Shown here: piece by piece, positions 24,299 through 30,834 of the stretch
Numbering within the stretch: position 1 is the stretch's first letter
Layout of the letters: every line of letters starts with the position of its first letter
DNA from: Acidimicrobiaceae bacterium
Lineage (GTDB): Bacteria > Actinomycetota > Acidimicrobiia > Acidimicrobiales > Palsa-688
Length of the DNA stretch: 33,034 nt
Direction of reading: 5' to 3'
Assembly: GCA_030838045.1 (NCBI GenBank)
Contig: JAUTXN010000196.1
Coordinates: forward strand, 1 to 33,034
Position numbers and translations under genes: made by a program
The notes under the pieces: model-generated
What the model was told of the DNA's origin: nothing
The model's database searches: none
The model's input: only the letters and a program-made list of their open reading frames with translations

Positions 24299-25186
24299 CT
24301 AGCGGCGCCCGAGAAGATGACGAGGCTTGCGGCTCCGCGTTCCCGGATCCGTTTCGGAATCGAGGCGCCCGGAATCCGCCAACTTCGGGTCGACAGACGC
24401 CACCCGGGTCTCGTCCACGCGTTCCTGGTCGGTCCTCGTGGCCGTAGAGCGAGAGGGCAGTCGCGTCGTCCCCCCGGCTACTGGCGTCGACCGCGGAGTC
24501 GCCGCGGTGGACTTGGCGGCGCCCGTCACCCGACCGACGCGGTTGGCCGCGGCAAGACGGGCCGCCTCCGCTTCGTTGAGGCTCTTGCGGGCCGCGGCCT
24601 GCTCCTGCGCTTCGGGTCCATAGGACGGATCGACGGCGCGGGACAACAGCTTGCCGTGCCACCGCTCGCCTTCGACGCCGCCGGTGAGGCCACCGAGCAC
24701 CATGGCGACGGCGGCCACCAAGGCCGCGATCAGGCCGAAGGTGCGCCATTGCGCCCACGTGTCGACGACCTGAATGTGGTGCGCCACACGGGCCAGTCCG
24801 TTGTCGGCTCCGGTACGGATCACCGAGGCGACCGCCAACACGCCCAGGACAACGCCGGTAAACCCGGCGAGGAGGCCGTGGGTCGCGCCGCTGCGCCTCG
24901 ACATCCGCCCGCTCACATAGCCACCGAGCATGAACGAGCAGAACAGGGCGACGACGAGCACCACCCCCGTGATCGACTTGAACTCCCGCTCGCCCATGGC
25001 GGCGAAGCTCGTGCCGCCGTTGAGTCCCACGCCGATGGCGCCGGCGATCGCCAGCAGGATTTCGAGGGTGGCCAGACCGCACAAGGCACCGGCCAGCACG
25101 CTGATGACGGACACTCGTCCCATTCCCGCGTGGCTGGCCAGCGCCTTCCGATCCCGCCTGGTCTCCACTTTTTGGCCGTCTCGCAT
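24299..25186 (-). CDS. Four-helix membrane protein with charged C-terminal tail
   Basis: A 295-aa protein with no recognised family. After a basic N-terminus (about 22 residues) come four hydrophobic segments: VISVLAGALCGLATLEILLA, ITGVVLVVALFCSFMLGGYV, GLLAGFTGVVLGVLAVASVI and TFGLIAALVAAVAMVLGGLT. About 100 hydrophilic Arg/Ser/Thr-rich residues follow, probably cytoplasmic. The second helix ends in GYVSGRMSRR, a turn common in small membrane proteins of the TIGR04086 kind. The ATG at 25186 is chosen because AAGGA lies nine bases upstream; a reading 13 codons longer lacks a ribosome site. It is convergent with the ABC-F gene, only 21 bases apart. Confidence 0.82.
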   Translation of the reverse strand: MRDGQKVETRRDRKALASHAGMGRVSVISVLAGALCGLATLEILLAIAGAIGVGLNGGTSFAAMGEREFKSITGVVLVVALFCSFMLGGYVSGRMSRRSGATHGLLAGFTGVVLGVLAVASVIRTGADNGLARVAHHIQVVDTWAQWRTFGLIAALVAAVAMVLGGLTGGVEGERWHGKLLSRAVDPSYGPEAQEQAAARKSLNEAEAARLAAANRVGRVTGAAKSTAATPRSTPVAGGTTRLPSRSTATRTDQERVDETRVASVDPKLADSGRLDSETDPGTRSRKPRHLLGRR

Positions 25187-25226
25187 GCTCGACTTCCTTG
25201 TGTTCCAGGTCCCGCCTAACACCAAG

Positions 25227-25258
25227 AAGGTTCCCTCTCCCCGGGTAACGGAAACCTT
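25227..25258. promoter_or_regulatory. Inverted repeat upstream of the four-helix membrane protein gene
   Basis: AAGGTTCC (25227-25234) and GGAAACCTT (25250-25258) are inverted copies with a one-base bulge, 41 bases upstream of the ATG at 25186. It could be an operator; no promoter hexamers are convincing. Confidence 0.3.
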
Positions 25259-25294
25259 TCGGACCGGCCCCGAGAAGTGGTCGCGATGCTCGAA

Positions 25295-25810
25295 CTAGCT
25301 GTCATCGGCGCGGATCGCCCGTTCGGCCGCCCGGAGATGCTCGATCCCTATCCGCACCCCGTGGCGGGCAATGTCGAGGGCGGAAACCGGGCCCGAGGGC
25401 GCCTGCCCGGTCCGCAACCAGTCCTCGCCGTGCACCGCGGCCAACGTGTCCGCGACCGAGCGGGCGCTGGCGCCGAGGCGGGCCAACACCGACGCGGGCG
25501 TGTCGCCGGCGCCCACCACGGGGCTCGGAGGATCCACCGTTGGAAGCTCGATCAGCGGATTGGTGGCCTCCTGGACCCTGCGAAACGCCGAGGCGACCTC
25601 GTCGAGCGCCGTCGCCGTCCAGGCGGCGTGCGCCACCGGGGAGAGCCCGCCTCCGGCCGGCCGGCGGGCGAGGACCTCGTCGCGCCCGGCGGTGCCTGCC
25701 CCTCCGGCTCGGTTGAAGGCTTCGGTGAAGCGGCGGGGCAGCGACCGCAAGGTGACAACGGCGTCAGTCGGCGACACCCGGCTGGTGTCGAATCCGGCAG
25801 GTGGGGCCAT
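25295..25810 (-). CDS. DinB-like helical-bundle protein (tentative)
   Basis: A 171-aa soluble, mostly helical protein. Its layout recalls DinB/mycothiol-dependent maleylpyruvate isomerase-type bundles. An Arg/Phe-rich first helix (LPRRFTEAFNRAG) is followed by SPVAHAAWTATALDEV with a potential metal His. A final helix (ALDIARHGVRIGIEHLRAAERAI) holds two more His residues, as in the family's metal triad. Members act as thiol-dependent S-transferases or are uncharacterised. The ATG is at 25810 without an obvious ribosome site, divergent from the MBL gene 38 bases away. The family call is moderate. Confidence 0.72.
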   Translation of the reverse strand: MAPPAGFDTSRVSPTDAVVTLRSLPRRFTEAFNRAGGAGTAGRDEVLARRPAGGGLSPVAHAAWTATALDEVASAFRRVQEATNPLIELPTVDPPSPVVGAGDTPASVLARLGASARSVADTLAAVHGEDWLRTGQAPSGPVSALDIARHGVRIGIEHLRAAERAIRADDS

Positions 25811-25833
25811 GCAGTCAGCGTCCCACAGGCCAG

Positions 25834-25849
25834 TAGGGTCGAAACCCTA
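25834..25849. promoter_or_regulatory. Palindromic -10 element TAGGGT-CGAA-ACCCTA in a divergent gap
   Basis: TAGGGT (25834-25839) is a TANNNT -10 candidate ending nine bases before the MBL ATG at 25849, which would make that operon leaderless. Its perfect inverted copy ACCCTA ends on the A of the ATG and gives TAGGGT on the other strand, facing the DinB-like gene. The palindrome could serve as a bidirectional -10 or as an operator covering both promoters. Confidence 0.45.
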
Positions 25850-26793
25850 TGCCGCAATACATCTCCCCCGGGGTGCTCCAGATCGACACCCTGCTAGGTG
25901 GATGGGAGGAGGTCACGGCGGGCTATCTCATCGAGGGACCCGCACCGGTGCTGGTCGAAACAGGGAGCCAGTCGTCGGTGCCTGCCCTGCTCAGCGCCCT
26001 CGAAGCCCACGGCGTGGCCGCCGACGATCTGGCGGGGATCGCGATAACCCACATTCATCTCGATCACGCGGGGGGCGTCGGTGACGTCGCTCGGGCCTTC
26101 CCCAAGGCGACCATCTACGTCCACCCCAAGGGGGCTCGTCATCTGGTGGACCCTTCCCGGCTCGTCGATTCCGCGGCGCGGGTGTACGGCCCGCTGCTCG
26201 ACAGCCTCTATGGCCGCCTCGATCCCACCCCGGCCGAGCGCATCCGGGTGCTGGACGACGGCGACACGATCGAGGTCGGGCCCAACCGGAAACTGGTGAC
26301 GGTCGATTCTCCCGGCCACGCCAAGCATCACTTGGCGCTGCACGACACCGAAAGCGGACTCCTCTTCGCCGGTGATGCCGTCGGTGTCCGGCTCCCGGGC
26401 GCCGGAGTCATCCGCCCCGCCACCCCTCCGCCCGATTTCGACCTCGACCTCGCCATCAACTCGCTGCGGCGGTTCCGGGAGATCCAGCCCGCCGGCGTGG
26501 CACTGGCGCACTATGGCCTCCTTCCCGATCCGATGCCGATGCTCGAGGAGGCGGAGGACATCTTGCGCCAGTGGGCCGAGGTGGCCGAGGCGGCCTGGCA
26601 GGACGGTCGTGACATCGCCGAGGCGCTGGAGGCGGCCTTCTCCGCAGATCTGAGCGGCACCGATCCGGCCGAACGGGAGAAGTTGGAGACACTGAACGGG
26701 ATTCATTCCAACGCGGCCGGCTTCCGCCGGTGGCTCGACACCAGAACGACAGGAACCGACGGTACGGCGACCAACCGATCGGAGCACGCATGA
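25849..26793 (+). CDS. Metallo-beta-lactamase-fold hydrolase
   Basis: A 314-aa MBL-fold protein with the dinuclear metal motif H68-I-H70-L-D72-H73, a further metal His157 (DSPGHAKHH), bridging Asp176 (FAGDAV) and His221 (LAHYG). The set is complete, so it should be an active hydrolase. The C-terminal 90 residues form a helical extension like those of glyoxalase II-type or flavin-independent MBL hydrolases. It has no signal peptide. It is the first gene of a three-gene operon: its stop overlaps the HAD gene start by four bases (ATGA). The substrate is not evident. Confidence 0.9.
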   Translation: MPQYISPGVLQIDTLLGGWEEVTAGYLIEGPAPVLVETGSQSSVPALLSALEAHGVAADDLAGIAITHIHLDHAGGVGDVARAFPKATIYVHPKGARHLVDPSRLVDSAARVYGPLLDSLYGRLDPTPAERIRVLDDGDTIEVGPNRKLVTVDSPGHAKHHLALHDTESGLLFAGDAVGVRLPGAGVIRPATPPPDFDLDLAINSLRRFREIQPAGVALAHYGLLPDPMPMLEEAEDILRQWAEVAEAAWQDGRDIAEALEAAFSADLSGTDPAEREKLETLNGIHSNAAGFRRWLDTRTTGTDGTATNRSEHA

Positions 26794-27503
26794 TCGAAGC
26801 CGTGATCTTCGATTGGGGCGGCACCCTCTCGGTCTACACCGATGTCGACATGGTCGACATGTGGCGCATGGCGGCCAAGCACCTGGCGTCGGGCACCGAT
26901 CCCACCCGGGAGGACGAAATCTGCAAACGCCTGGTCGAGGTGGAGGCTGACGCCTGGGCCGGTATCCCGGTCGACCAGCGAAGTTTCACCCTGGCCCAAC
27001 TACTGGCCCAGGCGTCAGAGGCGTTGCATCTCGATGTGGCCGCCGCGGTCATCGAGGAGGCGACCCAGGGCCATCTCGATGCCTGGACCCCGCATATCCG
27101 TCACGACCCGGCCGCCGCCTCGGTGCTGGCCCGGCTGAAGGAACGGGGGCTCCAGGTCGGGCTGTTGTCCAACACCCACTGGCCCCGGGAGTTCCACGAG
27201 CACTTTCTGGCACGCGACGGGCTGGTCGACTACATCGACGCCCGGCTCTATACCAGCGAGCTCACGTACAGCAAGCCCCATGCCAGTGCGTTCCGGGCGA
27301 CCCTGGACGCCTTGGGAGTCGCCGATGCCGGCAACGCGGTAATGGTGGGTGACCGGGCGTACGACGACGTGTTCGGTGCCCAGCAGGCCGGCCTTCGTGG
27401 CGTATTGCGACCCCACGGTGGGGTTCCGGGCTACGACGTCGAGCCCGACGCCGTGATCGGACCGCTGCCGGAACTGCTCGACGTACTCGACCGCTGGGGA
27501 TGA
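26790..27503 (+). CDS. HAD-superfamily hydrolase with variant DxG motif
   Basis: A 237-aa HAD protein. Motif I is FDWGGTL (Asp8 nucleophile), motif II is LLSNTHW (Ser127), motif III is Lys162 in SKPHASAF, and motif IV is VMVGDRAYDD (Asp188). A helical cap of the C1 type lies at about 15-100. The usual second Asp of motif I, which acts as general acid/base in phosphatases, is Gly10. The ATG at 26790 overlaps the MBL stop, and its own TGA overlaps the cupredoxin ATG. The reading frame is open 20 codons further upstream inside the MBL gene, but the overlap start fits the family better. Confidence 0.9.
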   Translation: MIEAVIFDWGGTLSVYTDVDMVDMWRMAAKHLASGTDPTREDEICKRLVEVEADAWAGIPVDQRSFTLAQLLAQASEALHLDVAAAVIEEATQGHLDAWTPHIRHDPAAASVLARLKERGLQVGLLSNTHWPREFHEHFLARDGLVDYIDARLYTSELTYSKPHASAFRATLDALGVADAGNAVMVGDRAYDDVFGAQQAGLRGVLRPHGGVPGYDVEPDAVIGPLPELLDVLDRWG

Positions 27504-27847
27504 AAGCCGGCAGAGCCGCCTTCATGGTGGTCGCACTCGCCGCCTTGGCCGCCTGCGGGGCCAGCTCGCCGGCCGCGAAGTCCGAGGCGCCTCCGGCCAA
27601 CGTGGCGCAGACCGTCGACGTGCGCAACATCGCCTTCAACCCGAAGTCGGTGACCATTCACCCGGGTCAGACGGTGGCGTGGAAGTTCGACGACGGGACC
27701 ATTCCCCACAACGTGGTGGGTACCGATTGGCGCAGCCCCGACCGGACCAGCGGGTATTACACCCACACGTTCGCGGCGCCGGGCACCTACGCCTATCGCT
27801 GCACCATCCACAGCAACATGGACGGGCAGGTAGTGGTCACGCCTTAG
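27500..27847 (+). CDS. Cupredoxin-like (plastocyanin/azurin-type) lipoprotein
   Basis: A 115-aa secreted protein. It has a Lys/Arg N-region, a hydrophobic stretch and the lipobox LAAC with Cys19, so it is probably lipid-anchored outside the membrane. The mature part is a single cupredoxin domain with a complete type-1 copper site: His70 (IPHNVV), Cys101, His104 and Met107 (CTIHSNM). Such proteins carry electrons or bind copper. The ATG overlaps the HAD stop (ATGA), so it is the third gene of the MBL-HAD-cupredoxin operon, although no functional link among the three is obvious. Confidence 0.92.
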   Translation: MKAGRAAFMVVALAALAACGASSPAAKSEAPPANVAQTVDVRNIAFNPKSVTIHPGQTVAWKFDDGTIPHNVVGTDWRSPDRTSGYYTHTFAAPGTYAYRCTIHSNMDGQVVVTP

Positions 27848-27848
27848 G

Positions 27849-27875
27849 GGCGTCGAGGGGCATCGCCCTCGCGCC
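27849..27875. terminator. Hairpin between convergent cupredoxin and ABC exporter genes
   Basis: GGCG-T-CGAGGG pairs with CCCTCGCGCC around a six-base loop: ten pairs with one bulged T. It begins two bases after the cupredoxin stop (27847) and lies before the ABC exporter stop on the other strand. There is no U-tract, so it is a candidate bidirectional terminator. Confidence 0.5.
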
Positions 27876-27898
27876 GAGCAACGACGGAACGCAGTGCG

Positions 27899-29836
27899 CT
27901 ACGGCAGGGCGACGACCGCGTCGGCCACCGAGCCCCCGGCCGGCGACGCCCGACCGGGCGACGGTGAAGGGGCGATGCCGCGGGCGTATTGGGTCTCGTA
28001 CAGCTCGGAATACAACCCACCCTCGCCGATCAGCTGGTCGTGCCGGCCCCGCTCGACGATCCGCCCGTCGTTGATGACCAGGATCTGGTCGGCGGCGACG
28101 ATGGTCGACAGGCGGTGGGCGATCACGACCGACGTGCGCCCGGCCAGGGCAACGCCCAGCGCCTGCTGAATCAGGAGTTCCGTTTCCGAGTCCAAATGGG
28201 CGGTGGCCTCGTCCAATATCACGATGGCCGGATCCTTCAGCAAGACCCGGGCAATCGCCAGGCGTTGCTTTTCCCCACCAGAAAGCCGGTAGCCGCGCTC
28301 ACCCACAATGGTGTCGTAGCCCTCCGGGAGGGCGGCGATCACGTCGTGGATCCGGGCCCGCTGGCACGCCTGGTGCAACTCCTCGTCGGTCGCCTCGGGG
28401 CGGGCGTAGCGCAGGTTGGCGCCGATGCTGTCGTGGAACAGGTGGGCGTCTTGCGACACCACCCCGATGGCCTCGGTGAGGCTGGCGAGCGTGACGTCGC
28501 GCACGTCGTGGCCGTCGATCGAAATCGACCCGGTGGTCACGTCGTACAGACGCGAGAGCAGCGCCGACAGCGTGGTCTTGCCCGCCCCCGACGGCCCGAC
28601 GAGGGCGGTCATGGTCCCAGGTTCGGCCACGAAAGAGAGGCCTCTCAGCACCTGCGCCGACGGGTCGGGTGACAGCTTGGAGCCCTCCGCTTCGAGCGAC
28701 GCGATCGACACGTCCGCCGCCGCGGGGTAGCGGAACGTCACGTTCTCGACGTCGATCCGCCCCTGCAGAGGGTCGGGAAGGGCCACGGCGCCCGGCTTGT
28801 CCTCGATGATCCGGGGGGCGTCGAGCACCTCGAAGACTCGGTCGAAGGACACCATGGCGGTCAGCACGTCGACCCGGGTGGAGGCGAGGTCGGTGAGGGG
28901 CTGGTACAACCGGGTGACGTAGCCGGCCATCGCCACCACCACGCCGATCGTCAGCGTGCCGTTGACCACGTAGCGGGCCCCCAGCCAGTACACCGCCGCC
29001 GTTCCGACCGCCCCCACCATGGCCAAAGCGGCGTAGAGGATCCGGCCCAGCAGGGCCGACTGGATGCCAGTGTCGCGGACCGCGGCGGCTCGGCGGGCGA
29101 ACTCCCGCTGCTCGTGATCGGGCCGGCCGAACAGCTTCACCAGCAACGCCCCCGAGACGTTGAATCGCTCGTTCATGGTCGTGCTCATCTCGGCGTTGAG
29201 CTTCATGCGCCGCCGAGAGAGCGCCGTTATCCGCTTCGACAGCAACCGGTCGAGCACCAGGAATCCCGGCAGGACCAGCAGCGACAGGGCCGTGATCTGC
29301 CAGTTGAGATACCACATGACCGACAACGTGGTGACCAGGGTGAAGATGTCGGACAGGACGCTGGCGACGGTGCCCACCGCGTTTTGGGCATCGAGGACAT
29401 CGCTCGTCAGGCGGCTCATGAGCGACCCCGTCTGGGTCCGCGTGAAGAAGGCGATGGGCATGCGCTGCACGTGGTCGAACAGGGCGGTGCGCAGATCGAA
29501 GATGAGGCCCTCGCCGATCCGGGAGGCGAACCATCGATTGACCAGGCTGACCGCGGTCGACGCCAACGCGAAGCCGACCAAGGCGGCTGCCAGCACGTTG
29601 ATCTGGCCCAGGCTGTGGTGGCTCTGGGCGTAGGGGATGGCGGTGTCGATCAGGTTCCTGACGAGCAGCGGGGGCACGGCCGCGATGGCCGTCGAGGCGA
29701 TGATGGCCAGCAGGTAGAGCCCGAGGAGCAGCTTGTACGGGGAAAGGAAACGCCAGACGCGCCGGAGCGAGGCGCGGTCGATGGACGCCTTCTTCAGTTC
29801 CTCAGGATCGATGCGGCCAGAACGCCGGTAATTCAC
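27899..29836 (-). CDS. ABC exporter half-transporter (fused TMD-NBD)
   Basis: A 645-aa protein with a six-helix type IV exporter membrane domain (about 33-330) joined to an ATPase domain (about 360-600). The ATPase motifs are Walker A GPSGAGKT (414-421), Q-loop Gln462, signature LSGGE (518-522), Walker B/D-loop LDEATAHLD (541-549) and switch His574. All catalytic residues are intact, so it should work as a homodimer or paired with another half. The NBD has an insertion of about 24 residues after the first strand (FRYP, 368-371). The GTG at 29836 follows AGGGGCG. Substrate unknown; lipid or drug export is typical. Confidence 0.93.
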   Translation of the reverse strand: MNYRRSGRIDPEELKKASIDRASLRRVWRFLSPYKLLLGLYLLAIIASTAIAAVPPLLVRNLIDTAIPYAQSHHSLGQINVLAAALVGFALASTAVSLVNRWFASRIGEGLIFDLRTALFDHVQRMPIAFFTRTQTGSLMSRLTSDVLDAQNAVGTVASVLSDIFTLVTTLSVMWYLNWQITALSLLVLPGFLVLDRLLSKRITALSRRRMKLNAEMSTTMNERFNVSGALLVKLFGRPDHEQREFARRAAAVRDTGIQSALLGRILYAALAMVGAVGTAAVYWLGARYVVNGTLTIGVVVAMAGYVTRLYQPLTDLASTRVDVLTAMVSFDRVFEVLDAPRIIEDKPGAVALPDPLQGRIDVENVTFRYPAAADVSIASLEAEGSKLSPDPSAQVLRGLSFVAEPGTMTALVGPSGAGKTTLSALLSRLYDVTTGSISIDGHDVRDVTLASLTEAIGVVSQDAHLFHDSIGANLRYARPEATDEELHQACQRARIHDVIAALPEGYDTIVGERGYRLSGGEKQRLAIARVLLKDPAIVILDEATAHLDSETELLIQQALGVALAGRTSVVIAHRLSTIVAADQILVINDGRIVERGRHDQLIGEGGLYSELYETQYARGIAPSPSPGRASPAGGSVADAVVALP

Positions 29837-29918
29837 TCACGCCCCTGTTCGCAGCTAGCAATTGAAATCATGTAATCACGATGAACGCCCGGGGCCGCGG
29901 TTTGCTTCCCGAGGCACC

Positions 29919-30707
29919 TCAGATGGTCCCGAGGGACACGCCGCAGTTCCCGCAGTACACGAAGGTCACGGTGACGGCGTCGGAAGGGCCTTCGGTGCTG
30001 GGCGGGTCTTCCGGGCCCGGCGCCACGCTGAGCCGGCGGTACTTCGCCTGTGTCTCCAGAGGGGACTGGCAGCTCGGGCAGCGAGGGCCCGGACCTGACG
30101 GTCCATGTTCCGACTGTTCCGACTCGTCGCTGCCCTCGCTGCTCTCGCTGCTCTCGCTGCTCTCGCTGCTCTCAGGGGGGCGGAAGACGGTGCGGCCCTG
30201 GGCCGCCCAGCGGCGCAGGGTGCGCCCCGTGACCACTGCCTTGGTCTGCTCGACGGGCGGACCCGTCGGCGGTCGGGGGCCGATGCGATCGAGCACCGCC
30301 TGGCGCACCTGGTCCAAGCTGCCGGCCAGCTCGCCGAGGATGCGGGCCCCGCCACCGTCGGGTACGGCGATCAGGCCGAGGAGCAGGTGTTCGGAGCCGA
30401 TCACCTTGGCATCGAGTTGGAGCGCTTCACGCAGCGCTCGCTCGAGCGATTTCTTGGCCAAGGGCGTGAACGGGGGGCTCTCCACGCTCTCGCTCCCGTA
30501 AGCATGGACTCGCTCGGTGACCTTCCGCCGGGCGTCGTCGAGTGTCACTTCGAGCTCGGTGAGCACCGAGAAGGCGGTTCCTTCCCCCGTGGCCAGCAGG
30601 CCGAGGAGCAAGTGCTCAGTGCCGATGAAGTCGTGCCCGAGCTCCCTCGCCGACTGCGATGCCAGCGCGGTCGCCCGTCGGGCCTCCTCGGCAAAACGCT
30701 CGAACAT
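29919..30707 (-). CDS. Clp N-domain protein with C-terminal zinc ribbon
   Basis: A 262-aa protein that starts MFERFAEEAR like ClpC. It contains the paired Clp N-terminal repeat (about 1-140: GTEHLLLGLL and GSEHLLLGLI), but no AAA+ ATPase domain. A linker (about 145-175) includes GRTLRRWAAQGR. An acidic SSE repeat (about 180-200) follows, then a zinc-ribbon-like end with Cys210/Cys213 and Cys252/Cys255. It could be an adaptor or decoy for ClpC substrates. The ATG at 30707 is chosen for homology and for a TACCCT hexamer nine bases upstream; a reading 20 codons longer is open. It is divergent from the MFS gene. Confidence 0.88.
   Translation of the reverse strand: MFERFAEEARRATALASQSARELGHDFIGTEHLLLGLLATGEGTAFSVLTELEVTLDDARRKVTERVHAYGSESVESPPFTPLAKKSLERALREALQLDAKVIGSEHLLLGLIAVPDGGGARILGELAGSLDQVRQAVLDRIGPRPPTGPPVEQTKAVVTGRTLRRWAAQGRTVFRPPESSESSESSESSEGSDESEQSEHGPSGPGPRCPSCQSPLETQAKYRRLSVAPGPEDPPSTEGPSDAVTVTFVYCGNCGVSLGTI
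30139..30175 (-). repeat. 9-bp in-frame repeat encoding the SSE tract
   Basis: CTCGCTGCT (plus strand) is repeated about four times and encodes Ser-Ser-Glu units in the Clp N-domain protein. It is prone to length variation. Confidence 0.75.
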
Positions 30708-30716
30708 GACGGGCCA

Positions 30717-30722
30717 AGGGTA
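30717..30722 (-). promoter_or_regulatory. Candidate -10 hexamer TACCCT of the Clp N-domain gene (leaderless)
   Basis: TACCCT on the minus strand fits TANNNT and ends nine bases before the ATG at 30707. There is no Shine-Dalgarno sequence. Confidence 0.45.
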
Positions 30723-30770
30723 CCCGCGAGCGCCGGGGTCACCCGAGGACGCCACATTCGGCTCCAATAA

Positions 30771-30802
30771 TTGACGTTAACGTCAAGGTACGACATTAGA
30801 GT
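30771..30802 (+). promoter_or_regulatory. MFS-merR promoter with perfect palindrome TTGACGTTAACGTCAA
   Basis: A perfect 16-bp palindrome at 30771-30786 begins with the -35 hexamer TTGACG. TAGAGT (30797-30802) is the best -10, leaving a long 20-base spacer, as found at MerR-activated promoters. A ribosome site, GGGAGG, lies at 30825-30830. The MerR gene at the end of this operon is a plausible regulator (inference). Confidence 0.6.
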
Positions 30803-30834
30803 AGCGACCGTTCCGGTCGGAAAAGGGAGGTCGT

